From NCBI GenBank assembly GCA_002324875.1, contig NTJG01000009.1:62001-126000 (forward strand): a stretch of 64,000 nt of DNA. Direction: 5' to 3'. Source of the DNA: Lysobacteraceae bacterium NML93-0793. GTDB taxonomy: Bacteria; Pseudomonadota; Gammaproteobacteria; Xanthomonadales; Xanthomonadaceae. Both the position numbers and the translations under genes were made by a program. The notes under the pieces were generated by a model, which had not been told where the DNA came from, did no database searches, and was given only the letters and a program-made list of their open reading frames with translations. Below are positions 29,901-37,986 of this stretch, in pieces (positions within the stretch are counted from its first letter, which is position 1; every line of letters begins with the position of its first letter).

Positions 29901-32900
29901 AGGCTGAAAAGATGCTGCTCACTGCCTCAATAGCGCCGTATAGAAGCCCGCTGTCGGATACCCGGTTGGCACTTTGATGCTGCACTTGATCAGCAGGCAG
30001 ATAAATATCTTCGTCCGGCTTGATTGACAGAATGCGGCCCGCCAGTTCCGCCAGATCACCTGATTCGGCAGCAATGCGGGTCAACACGGAAACATTCACC
30101 ATCATCGACATCAGATCGGGTGATGTACCGCATAGCTTGCTCAACTTCGCCCGCTCCAGCCAGTACAACTGCATGCGCACACGTGTAGCTGCCGCACGGC
30201 GGGCACCATCGGTCATTGCGGGAGGACCGTAGCCCTGCTCGGGCACCACCACCATCTGCTGGCCCTTCACCCGCTGACTACGCTTCTTCAACTCATTAAG
30301 GAAATTCTTAACGTCACCACGGGAGATGGCGCTGCTTGCACGCATAGTACGGATGCTGCCAAAATCTTCCTCCGAAAAAAGCAAGCGGGCAGTCAGCTTC
30401 TCCAGTCCGGCACGGTCACGTTCCTTCTGACCACGGCCGATGCGTCCCACTTCCTGCAGGTAGTCTTCCAGATAGCCCGGTGGCCCCAAGTGGATCACCC
30501 AGTGGATATCAGGAATATCCATACCCATGCCGAAGGCCTTGGTTGCCACTAGGACATCCAGCCCTCCTTCCTGATCACGCCCGCCGTCCAGGAAGCGGGC
30601 GTAGATCTCCTCACGCGTACCGGCATCCAGACCGGCGTGGTAGTAGTCCACCTGACACTGACAGATTTGGGCCAATCGCTGGGCCAGCATTTCGGCCTGC
30701 CTGCGGCTGAAGACAAAAACAATCACCGCACTGCGCTGACCCGTATCAACACGATTGGCCTGCGCCTGGCTGATGGCTTGCTGAATATAGGGGAGCCGCT
30801 CGACAAGGGCCTGCTCGAACTCACGAAGATTGTTGATATCCCCCACCACCGGTTGCGGCACCACCTGGATATGCGAACGCAAGGGGTTGGAGAACTTCTC
30901 CATCTGCGGTCTTACCACCAACGGCAGAGGCGAGCTGGCATCTCTCCTCTCGCCCCCCAGCAAGGCTTCCAGTCGTTCCTTGTCGGTCGTGGTAACCGTG
31001 GCCGAAAGCAGCAGGAACTGCGTGCGCTCGCCCTTGTCCATGTGCTGGCACTTTTCCAACAGCACCTGCAGTGCGTGGAAGTAGTCCGGGCGGAACTGAT
31101 AGCCCCACTGGTTCACACAGTGGGTTTCGTCAAAGACCACGTGTTCCAGACCGTTGTCGGCCTTCATGCGCTTGTGCAGCACATCCAGAAAGACTTCACT
31201 GCGCAGTCGCTCGGGGGCGACATAGAGCAGAACGATCCGATGATCGAGAATGCCTTGGATGATCTCCTCCAGTTCGCCGCGGGTCAGGTCGCTGTTGATG
31301 AAATCCGCAGACTCGGCAAACCCCTGCTCACGCAGGCGCTCGACCTGATCCCGCATCAACGCTTTCAATGGCGACAGCACCAGGGTCAGGCGTCGATTGC
31401 GCAGACCGCGGCACAAAGCCGGCACCTGGAAGAGCACTGACTTGCCCTCGCCCGTGGGCAGGGGCACCAGCACATTGGCATTGCGCTGGCAGATGACCTC
31501 CATGGCTTGAGTCTGTGACGGTTTGAAGCCAGTCACCGCGTTGCCGGTGGTCGCGTCCTTGGGTTGCCAATGGCGAACCAGGAACTCCTGCATGGCCTCC
31601 AGGCTGGATGGCGCCACCTCACGCTCCAGCTTGAACGGCGCCAGCACCACTTCCAGGGCCTGGACTTTGTCATCAGGCAGCGGCATTTCAGGCAGCCTCA
31701 CCGTCTCGACAAGACCCGAGAGCTGGCTAACCACACCGCTCACGCGCGGATCAATGCAGATCATGGCCTGATCGGCCGCGGCAAGGCCTGTCTGCGCCAT
31801 CCAGGCAAACAGGTGTGCCTTGACCAGCACCGGTACGGCCTCGAGCAATTCCGCTTTGCTGATCACTTTAAGCAGCGCTTGCGGTGCAGCTGTCCCCTCG
31901 GATACATCAAGCTCTGCGTCACCTGTCTTATCCGCTGTCTGAAGCGCCAGCCGGGTTTGTTCGCAGGCATGCCACTGCTCCAGCGGCAGGGCTTCGACCA
32001 CCGGTTGCAGCTCGATTCCGAGTGACTGCCCGTGGGCCTGCCACTGTGACCAGTTTGCCAGCGTATCGACCACCACCCATCCGCGGTCAGCGGCCCGACG
32101 CAGATGTTCACGCTGGCTACGGTGTTCCGGGCGCGACTCGCCCAATCCTAGTTCAGCCAGAGCGGTAGCCAGCATGTCCAGCAAGGTCTTGCTGCCGCTG
32201 CTGCCCACCAGCAGCACACGCACCGCCTGAGCGCCCTGTCCGCCCACGGCATGAACCGTGCGCAGCACCTCGGCCCAATAACTTCCCTGGTCCTCTGCGC
32301 GCGGATGCAGGACATGGAATTGGCGCTTGAGGAACTTCGGCCGCGTCAGAGGTGCTTGGGATCCTGCCGGACTGCACAGCGAGTCCTCGGCCACTGGCAG
32401 CGTGGCAAAGGTTTCCAGACCGCCCTGCGGGTCGAGCACCTCGCCGGCACGATCGGCCAGCAACCATTGCAGGGTCGCGCCGTCGTGTCCCAACTGGATG
32501 AACGATGCGTTGGGGAGATCCGGATGGGATTGTGAAAAGGCAGATACCGAAGCTGTCTGATGATCCAGCAGCAGCACGTCCTGGCTGCGACCAATGACCA
32601 CGTACTGCTCCGGGTCGGCGGCCTGCCACCAGCTCGTCTGCGTGGGCAGGCTGGCCAGACGTGCCCCCTCACGTGCCTGCGGCTGCTTGCAGGCCGCATC
32701 CACGGCCGAGCGCACTGCCGGCTGCCGTTCCAGCAGCCACACCGGCACCATGTTCCGGCGCAAGGCGATGCCCTGCGCTGTGGTGGCACGCGCCACGGCC
32801 AGCAGCAGCTGGGCTTCGGGCACGTGCGCCAGCTCATCGTGCAACTGGGCAGCCAGCAAGTCGGCATCGACCTCCAACCAGTCAAGTGACAGGCTTAGGG

Positions 32901-34674
32901 AAGTATCGGCTGCTACTACGCTTGTACCGGGCACCCAATCTGTTTGACGCAGAAACTCCGCATCGGCCAGCAGCAAGCGCGTCGGAGGATTGCCGGCTTC
33001 ATCGAGGAAGGCCGGTGGCTTGCGCGTCAACTTGATCTTGCCTTCCAGTGCCGGGAGGGCATCGGCCAGCAACTGGGAGAAATCGGCATAGCGGCCCAGC
33101 AACACGCGGGCAGCAATGTCTTCGGGCAGACTCTTGAGCTGCTTCTCGAACAGCTTGGCTGCCGCCTTGGCGTCCTTGTCGGCGTGGTGATTGCTGCCCA
33201 GGGCATGGGAAGCGGACTGCGGCGCCAACAGGTACTCCATCAGAAGCGTGTCCCACAGCAGCGCAGAGCCAGGCATACCCGGCTGCCGGCTGAGGATGGG
33301 CCAATCCCAAGCGATGAGGTTGTGGCCCACCACCAGTGGCGCAACCTGCAGCTTCCCTGCCAGCTCGGCCAGGGCTTGCTCGCGGTCGGTCCCCTTGCGC
33401 TCATCGTGCAGCAGCTGCGCCTGGCCATTGCGGGCGCAACCGATCTCCCAGATGCGCTCGCCGTCGGTTTCCAGGTCCAGGCTCAGTGCTGTACTCAGCA
33501 ACATCGTCTTGCCTAATGTTGGATCCCTTGCCAGCGCCGTCGCCAATGGCTGAGGCTCTTGCCGCCATGTTTGGAGCAATTCGTCCTGCCGCCCCTGCGA
33601 CAACTGATCAAATTGGAAGAACGGAACCCATGAGCTATGACGACTGCACTGTTCCAACTGTTCGTCGGTAAGCTTCTTATTCTCCGCCAATCGTTGCAGC
33701 CAGCCTTCTACAAACGTATCTGGCTCAATCCCTATCTCCAAGTAGCGGCTTGCCAGCACAGCCTCCTTCTCCGTCGTTCCGGGGAAGAATTGCGTCCAGT
33801 ATCCATGCGGCTCAAACAGAGCGCGACTGAGCAGATGCCACTCCAGCAATTGTTGGCATTGCTCCTGGGTCAGACGTGGGTCATCCAGCCATTGGGTACT
33901 GGGCGCCTGCAAACAAGCCAGTTGTTGCGATTGAAACTTCGCCAACAACAACTTGAAATTACAGCCCGGCATCCCTGGCGAGAGAAGCGATATAGACCGA
34001 AAAGAGGAAACACTCAACCAAGAGCTGATTGGCTTGGCAGCCAATTCTTCAGCCGAAAGTTCAGCCAAACGTGACAGTACAACCTGCTGGAGAACAGCAT
34101 CCTCCAGATCGGCAGGAGCGTCCGTGACGCTGGACCACCGTTTGGCATACCAATCTGCACGCACCAGTGACCACAATTGATCCCACGACAGCGCCATCAA
34201 TTGATCGCGTCTGATGCCATCCAGGGATGGCTGATCTGCAATGGGCATTCCAGTCACACCGGCGGCCATGGCGGCCGGCATCCAGGCAATCACGCTCTGG
34301 CGGGAATCGTCCGGTCGCTTGGGATCGCTGCCTATGATATAGAGCACGTCCGTGCCAACCGGCGGCAGTTTCTGTCCATCGGGAAGACGGCCGTCGAAAC
34401 CGCTGACGTGGAAGAAGACATCTTCCTTTGCAGAAGCTGTGATGAAACCAAAGCCGCGTTCTTCCTCCAGCTGCTTCACCTTGCCGATGCACGGCAGGCG
34501 CAAGAGCATCTGCACCGGATTCACGGCAGGGGGCCTCCCGTTGCCGCGGCCTTTGGGATCACGTGGTCTGTTGCGGGGCTTGTCGGATCGTAGCGTATCG
34601 CGGAGAGGAACCCTGGATTCTTCCTGACCCAAGTCCAGACCTAGGGCCCTCAACTGATCCGACAAATCATTCAT
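26929..34674 (-). CDS. Giant cold-shock / DEDDh exonuclease / RecQ-like / UvrD-like helicase fusion
   Basis: 2581 aa. Domains in order: basic, disordered N-terminus; cold-shock OB fold (~58-130: GKVKQLEEERGFGFITA, DVFFHVS); uncharacterised region; DEDDh 3'-5' exonuclease (~395-510: SLDLETDG, GHNLIAWDWPIL, NHHADKDA); uncharacterised region; SF2 RecQ-type helicase (~1055-1450: PLPTGEGKS Walker A, FDETHC, LLLSATVTTTDKE, GMGMDIPDIHWVIHLG); linker; SF1 UvrD-type helicase (~1960-2480: NAGPGAGKT, VDEFQD, GDDDQDILRWN, VNFRSG, TLHKVKGLEYDNV, LYVGMTRAKRRL). All helicase and nuclease motifs appear intact. GC is visibly lower than in flanking genes. It overlaps the upstream DUF3883 gene by ATGA. Likely acts on DNA ends or foreign DNA; the defence role is inference. 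Confidence 0.9.
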   Translation of the reverse strand: MNDLSDQLRALGLDLGQEESRVPLRDTLRSDKPRNRPRDPKGRGNGRPPAVNPVQMLLRLPCIGKVKQLEEERGFGFITASAKEDVFFHVSGFDGRLPDGQKLPPVGTDVLYIIGSDPKRPDDSRQSVIAWMPAAMAAGVTGMPIADQPSLDGIRRDQLMALSWDQLWSLVRADWYAKRWSSVTDAPADLEDAVLQQVVLSRLAELSAEELAAKPISSWLSVSSFRSISLLSPGMPGCNFKLLLAKFQSQQLACLQAPSTQWLDDPRLTQEQCQQLLEWHLLSRALFEPHGYWTQFFPGTTEKEAVLASRYLEIGIEPDTFVEGWLQRLAENKKLTDEQLEQCSRHSSWVPFFQFDQLSQGRQDELLQTWRQEPQPLATALARDPTLGKTMLLSTALSLDLETDGERIWEIGCARNGQAQLLHDERKGTDREQALAELAGKLQVAPLVVGHNLIAWDWPILSRQPGMPGSALLWDTLLMEYLLAPQSASHALGSNHHADKDAKAAAKLFEKQLKSLPEDIAARVLLGRYADFSQLLADALPALEGKIKLTRKPPAFLDEAGNPPTRLLLADAEFLRQTDWVPGTSVVAADTSLSLSLDWLEVDADLLAAQLHDELAHVPEAQLLLAVARATTAQGIALRRNMVPVWLLERQPAVRSAVDAACKQPQAREGARLASLPTQTSWWQAADPEQYVVIGRSQDVLLLDHQTASVSAFSQSHPDLPNASFIQLGHDGATLQWLLADRAGEVLDPQGGLETFATLPVAEDSLCSPAGSQAPLTRPKFLKRQFHVLHPRAEDQGSYWAEVLRTVHAVGGQGAQAVRVLLVGSSGSKTLLDMLATALAELGLGESRPEHRSQREHLRRAADRGWVVVDTLANWSQWQAHGQSLGIELQPVVEALPLEQWHACEQTRLALQTADKTGDAELDVSEGTAAPQALLKVISKAELLEAVPVLVKAHLFAWMAQTGLAAADQAMICIDPRVSGVVSQLSGLVETVRLPEMPLPDDKVQALEVVLAPFKLEREVAPSSLEAMQEFLVRHWQPKDATTGNAVTGFKPSQTQAMEVICQRNANVLVPLPTGEGKSVLFQVPALCRGLRNRRLTLVLSPLKALMRDQVERLREQGFAESADFINSDLTRGELEEIIQGILDHRIVLLYVAPERLRSEVFLDVLHKRMKADNGLEHVVFDETHCVNQWGYQFRPDYFHALQVLLEKCQHMDKGERTQFLLLSATVTTTDKERLEALLGGERRDASSPLPLVVRPQMEKFSNPLRSHIQVVPQPVVGDINNLREFEQALVERLPYIQQAISQAQANRVDTGQRSAVIVFVFSRRQAEMLAQRLAQICQCQVDYYHAGLDAGTREEIYARFLDGGRDQEGGLDVLVATKAFGMGMDIPDIHWVIHLGPPGYLEDYLQEVGRIGRGQKERDRAGLEKLTARLLFSEEDFGSIRTMRASSAISRGDVKNFLNELKKRSQRVKGQQMVVVPEQGYGPPAMTDGARRAAATRVRMQLYWLERAKLSKLCGTSPDLMSMMVNVSVLTRIAAESGDLAELAGRILSIKPDEDIYLPADQVQHQSANRVSDSGLLYGAIEAVSSIFSALMESVGTFFGTQKRQEKQDPFDSWLNGADEDKSVCDRCIVLNLSYLRLHDSELRPLSTVLAMLVDLERRGGLSLSRVLDVVPRWLSKETPELIEKQIAYIDGAVEELLRRLSESGRLEFNPFEMVQDLEGPKVDQKSLRAYERSFINGFRYLARASGIKTRQLIKTDGRLLWEAEMPKKLRWKVNERRECYVRGIRALRRVIGDKHQISLADAVDQVRALYEDRRFRDSDLKKLAGLMSATGLASMVSDLVPPSHIVAISPGPASMEDHEEVWEELKQVNDLAEARNLAMEVFANLKVEAQTAFITGYFKTRNAEEVKAFLGTQLEELILDGDDAAGGSMLLSSMRDKVRATKATEFFDRFRTSEEPAQWAVSSVPADQNILVNAGPGAGKTFVLVGRIAHLIREHRVDPSQIVVLAFNRAVVFEIRRRIRDLFKSLGYASYVGRLRVFTFHSFALRSLARESVDLTGVEMSNVVDVFAKRLASDPAFAVRVAAGARCILVDEFQDMNDGVYSIIRSLYEGTDRKAGVMVIGDDDQDILRWNRKENGAPNFSEKYFDDFERDFGGENFSKHLLAVNFRSGSLIVERSQDMITGFFKRTDRSRRLKEGRLRARGAAIEGTCRGIDWKGGSWSNAVESSIPLLREMLSVPGQTTAVLCRSNAEVADAHRRLSQHFPHLAIQGAANLNIADLRHVAVWLDCLRDAAEQFDEKLTDELRERVRQTMLQRASIPEWSAPASVDVDLDHLWALCCREQSFPYLSSLIRFVEELKTDELVRLSGLEEGATTAVVSTLHKVKGLEYDNVLILPSSIPFGKAPSRWKEADLAGDACEEARLLYVGMTRAKRRLDYFRGDRELSWGRSVPVPFEGSSTDGRVLTGSMEDVSLGWSMINNAYQTDQDALQRYIETEVVVGDRIILGGRGGGFNKTFMHQGRSGQRRQVGFLARKHDVGAPDADLKVSAVVRFRPELTDQGLAPGVRARGWGYAVLVSGRLR

Positions 34675-35096
34675 TCGCTTTCATCCTGGAACATTGCCAC
34701 ATCTACTTCCCACACCACGGCACGGAAGCGTTCCATGTCCAGGTTGGCCATCGTGTCCTGCAACCGCATGACAACCGCGCCGTTTTCACCAGCGCTCAAA
34801 TCAACGCGGTACAACCAAGCATCTCTGGCCAGTTTACGCAAAGTTTCACATTCATTGGCGGTGATGTAGAACTGATCCCTGCCCGTGTCTGTGGTCTTGA
34901 CTTCCATGCAGTGACGCTCGCCATCCCACTCAGACAGCAGGTCATAACCGGTCCGGAGCGTTGCGTCAGGACTGTCCGCTTTTGGCCGAAAGCCGTCGCT
35001 TAGATCCTGCGAATTACCGCCGACCTGCAGATGTCTGGGCTCGCTTCTAGTTATCAGCCCCCGTCTCCAAGCGTTGCGATCCGCGGTCCGTTTGCA
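34671..35096 (-). pseudogene. DUF3883 (NO VEIN C-terminal, PD-(D/E)xK-like) protein, 5'-truncated
   Basis: The minus-strand frame is open from just after a stop at 35097-35099 to 34671 (142 codons). It reads GYDLLSEWDGERHCMEVKTT, QFYITANECETLRKL and WLYRVDL, the core of DUF3883, whose E-V-K resembles a restriction-nuclease active site. The first ATG (34907) falls inside this core, and no GTG or TTG start is available upstream in frame. The true N-terminus therefore seems lost. If translated from 34907 only 78 aa would be made, but translation through it could still couple to the helicase gene. Confidence 0.65.
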
Positions 35097-35457
35097 TTAG
35101 GACAGGGCGCCGACGCCGCCTATGGCGCTGCTCGGGATGCCCAGCCGGCACAGACCCAGGAAGCCGGTCTGTGACAAGCCCAATGGGGCCCTCTTGGCCT
35201 TGAGGGTCGCCGTGTCGGCCATGGCGGCTTTCGGGCGGCATCCGCCCGCCGCTGCCTGCAACTCAGGCACGCCAACGTGGCGGTGGAGCGCGAGGCCAGG
35301 CCCTAGCTGTTAGCCACATCGACTGCTCCGGGAAGCGGGGGCGCGGCGGAAATAGCGATTGAACGATTTCTCAAACACATATCACCACATTGAAGCCGGA
35401 CAGAGCCAGCTTCGCGCCTGACGCATCCGCTCCGATGTGTCGAATCGAGGAGTGAAC

Positions 35458-35562
35458 GTGATTCGTGAGAGTCTGAACCCCTTCTACTGCGTGCTTGTCG
35501 TGACTGCGGCTGTCCTGGTCAGCATCGCCAGGTGCACCTGCGGTAGCCCCGACAAAATCTGA
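35458..35562 (+). CDS. Possible 34-aa membrane peptide
   Basis: GTG start at 35458 with GAGGAG six bases upstream; encodes 34 residues with a hydrophobic core (FYCVLVVTAAVLVSIA) and three Cys (FYCV, RCTC). Lies just before the hairpin leader of the DUF932 gene on the same strand. Support is the ribosome-binding site and composition only. Confidence 0.4.
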   Translation: MIRESLNPFYCVLVVTAAVLVSIARCTCGSPDKI

Positions 35563-35577
35563 TCCCATCACGCGCGA

Positions 35578-35614
35578 AACGCACAAGGCCCGGTACCCCC
35601 GGGCCTTGTGCGTT
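35578..35614 (+). promoter_or_regulatory. Perfect 16-bp leader hairpin before the DUF932 gene
   Basis: Inverted repeat with arms 35578-35593 and 35599-35614 and a 5-base loop (TACCC), ending with GTT and ATG-proximal sequence; an AAAGGAG Shine-Dalgarno follows at ~35627 and the gene starts at 35643. Could be a terminator of upstream transcription or an mRNA-stabilising leader. Confidence 0.75.
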
Positions 35615-35642
35615 TATGCCGTCATCAAAGGAGTAAGCGACC

Positions 35643-36599
35643 ATGCATTTGGTTGAGACAATGGCCTATGCCGGCGATCGGCCATGGCACGGGCTTGGCA
35701 ACAAGCTGGCACCGAAGCAGTCGATCGACGTCTGGCGCAAGCAGGCGGGGATGGACTGGGAGATCGAAGAGTCCGAAGTTCGTTACGTCGTCGGCAGGAA
35801 CGGCATCGGCTCGATCAACGCCTTTCCGGCGCAGAAGGTGCTGTACCGCTCGGACAACCACAAGCCGCTGTCGGTGGTGTCCAAGCGCTACCAGGTGGTG
35901 CAGCCCGGCGAGATCCTCGAGTTCTACCGAGATCTGACGGAAGTTGGAGGCTTCGAGCTTGAGTCGGCTGGCGTGCTCCGCGAGGGGCGTAAGTTCTGGG
36001 CGCTGGCCAAGACCGGACAGAGCACCGTCCTGAAGCGGAGGGACCGCGTGGATGGCTATCTGTTGCTGGCGACGGCCTGCGACGGCACCTTGGCCACAAC
36101 GGCCCAGTTCACCTCGGTCCGGGTGGTCTGCAACAACACGCTGTCCATCGCCCTGGGTAGCAACGCCGGGGCCGTGAAGGTGCCCCATCGCAGCCAGTTC
36201 GATCCCGACGTGGTGAAGCGCCAGCTCGGGATCACCGTGGCCACATGGGACTCGTTCGTCGCCCGCATGAAGGCCTTGGTCGACTGCCCCGTGGATCCCG
36301 ACTCGGTCGATGGTCTGCTTCGTCGGGTGCTCACCTATCCGAACCCGGACGGGGAGGGCGTGGCGGTCAAGGAGCAGGCGTTCAGGACCGCTCGCGCCCT
36401 GTACGACGGCGCAGGCAAGGGGGCCGAACTGGCGAGCGCCAAGGGAACGGCTTGGGGAGTGCTGAGCAGCGTCACCGAGTTCGTCGACCACCATCGGCGT
36501 GCCCGGAGCGACGATCACCGCAGGGATGCGGCGTGGTTCGGTGCAGGTGCCCAGATCAAGCAGCGCGCGTGGGATGAAGCGCTCAAGCTGGTGGCCTGA
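35643..36599 (+). CDS. DUF932 phage/plasmid-like protein
   Basis: 318 aa, the family's usual size. Conserved blocks: MAYAGDRPWHGLGNKL at the N-terminus, VVSKRYQVVQPGEILEFYRDL, CDGTLATTAQFTSVRVVCNNTLSIAL and TWDSFVARM. DUF932 proteins are typical of plasmids, phages and integrative elements and are of unknown function. First gene of a plus-strand module with yqaJ- and radC-like genes; good AAAGGAG site upstream. Confidence 0.9.
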   Translation: MHLVETMAYAGDRPWHGLGNKLAPKQSIDVWRKQAGMDWEIEESEVRYVVGRNGIGSINAFPAQKVLYRSDNHKPLSVVSKRYQVVQPGEILEFYRDLTEVGGFELESAGVLREGRKFWALAKTGQSTVLKRRDRVDGYLLLATACDGTLATTAQFTSVRVVCNNTLSIALGSNAGAVKVPHRSQFDPDVVKRQLGITVATWDSFVARMKALVDCPVDPDSVDGLLRRVLTYPNPDGEGVAVKEQAFRTARALYDGAGKGAELASAKGTAWGVLSSVTEFVDHHRRARSDDHRRDAAWFGAGAQIKQRAWDEALKLVA

Positions 36600-36602
36600 G
36601 CG

Positions 36603-36920
36603 ATGGCAGTCGATCGTCTCGATGTGGCCTATATCGCCATCGGTGCCAAGCAGGTCCTCGACAAGAGCCTAACCCCCTATTCGGACATGCCTTTCAAGGG
36701 GGAGCGGGGCTATATCCAGGCCTGCATCGACCAGGTGGATCTGCTGGGACGGACTTGGCAGGAATGCAGCGAGATGTTTCCAGGCCTGTGGTGCTACGAG
36801 GTAGCGGAGCCCTTCGGTCAGGCTTTTGGCCGGCATCTGCTGGCAGGAGGGTCCGTTGATCTTGCCCCCGCCATCCTGGATCGCATCGTTGCCACCGCAA
36901 TGAAGGTCTCGCCGGCCTAG
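36603..36920 (+). CDS. Hypothetical protein of the DUF932/YqaJ module
   Basis: 105 aa, starting 3 bp after the DUF932 stop. Acidic, soluble, no transmembrane segment; blocks such as KGERGYIQACIDQVDLLGRTWQEC and GLWCYEVAEPFGQAFG. I do not recognise a family. Tight spacing argues that it is co-translated with the DUF932 protein. Confidence 0.75.
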   Translation: MAVDRLDVAYIAIGAKQVLDKSLTPYSDMPFKGERGYIQACIDQVDLLGRTWQECSEMFPGLWCYEVAEPFGQAFGRHLLAGGSVDLAPAILDRIVATAMKVSPA

Positions 36921-36958
36921 AAGCCAGCACTCGTCAAGCCGTTCAGCAGCAACCCATA

Positions 36959-36987
36959 GGCCCGGCCTCCGAAAGGAATGCCGGGCC
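36959..36987 (+). promoter_or_regulatory. Leader hairpin before the YqaJ gene
   Basis: GGCCCGGC (36959-36966) pairs with GCCGGGCC (36980-36987) around a 13-base loop, 20 bp before the yqaJ-like ATG; TTTGGAG follows as ribosome-binding site. Confidence 0.6.
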
Positions 36988-37008
36988 GTCTTCTTTGGAG
37001 AAACCGTA

Positions 37009-37986
37009 ATGAGCAGATCACCGGCATTGCGCCTGATCGACACGCGCGAGATGGCGCGTGAGGAGTGGTTGGAGGTTCGCAAGCGGGGAATCGGCAGTTC
37101 GGACGCCGCCGCCGCAGTGGGCTTGTGCCCTTACAAGAGCCAGCTGGAACTGTGGATGGAAAAGACCGGCCGGGTCGTTCAGGACGAGGAGCCGGGCCAG
37201 GACTCGCCCATGTACTGGGGCACCTTGCTGGAGCCCTACGTGGCCTCGGCCTACACGGAGCGGACAGGCGTCAAGGTCCGCCGGCTCAACGCCGTCCTGC
37301 AGCACCCCACCTACAGCTACATGCTGGCCAACATCGACCGCGAGGTCGTGGCCAACCCGCACGTCCAGATCCTGGAGTGCAAGACGGCCGGGGAGTTTGG
37401 ATCACGTCTGTGGCGCGACGGCGTGCCCGAGTACGTCCAGCTCCAGGTCCAGCACCAGCTGGCGGTCACGGGCAAGGATGCCGCCGACGTGGCGGTGCTG
37501 CTGTGCGGCCAGAAGCTGGAGATCCACCGGGTCGAGCGGGATGAGGAGATCATTTCCCGCCTGGTCGTGCTGGAAGCCCGGTTCTGGGAGTACGTCACCC
37601 AGGATGTCCCGCCACCGGCCGACGGCAGCGAATCGGCCGCCAAGGCGCTCAGGAGCCTGTACAGGGGCAATGACACCACAGTGGACCTGAGGGAGGACCG
37701 GGTGCTCTCCGAGGCCTTCAGGGATCTTGTCGCGCTGAGGGACGAGATCGAGGAGAAGGCCAAGCAGGCCGAGGGCCTTCGCCAGCAGCTGCAGGAGGCG
37801 ATGGGGGAAGCCTCGAAGGCGGTGTTCCCCACCGGTGAGATTACCTTCCGCCGGTCCAGGGACAGCTCCAGCGTCGACACCAAGAAGCTGGCCGAGGCGC
37901 ACCCCGAGCTCGTTGCCGAGTTCACTGTCACCAGACCCGGGAGCCGCCGCTTCCGGATTGTCACCCCCTCACCAGAAGGAGCATGA
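37009..37986 (+). CDS. YqaJ-family viral recombinase/exonuclease
   Basis: 325 aa. N-terminal YqaJ domain with RKRGIGSSDAAAAVGLCPY (25-42), WGTLLEP (70-76), Asp110 in NIDREV and the catalytic ECK (123-125), then QLQVQHQL. These are the PD-(D/E)xK residues of lambda-exonuclease-like enzymes that resect DNA ends for phage-type recombination. The C-terminal ~100 residues include a coiled coil (EEKAKQAEGLRQQLQEAM). Overlaps the next gene by 4 bp. No RecT-like annealing protein is obvious, unless the downstream gene serves this role. Confidence 0.9.
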   Translation: MSRSPALRLIDTREMAREEWLEVRKRGIGSSDAAAAVGLCPYKSQLELWMEKTGRVVQDEEPGQDSPMYWGTLLEPYVASAYTERTGVKVRRLNAVLQHPTYSYMLANIDREVVANPHVQILECKTAGEFGSRLWRDGVPEYVQLQVQHQLAVTGKDAADVAVLLCGQKLEIHRVERDEEIISRLVVLEARFWEYVTQDVPPPADGSESAAKALRSLYRGNDTTVDLREDRVLSEAFRDLVALRDEIEEKAKQAEGLRQQLQEAMGEASKAVFPTGEITFRRSRDSSSVDTKKLAEAHPELVAEFTVTRPGSRRFRIVTPSPEGA

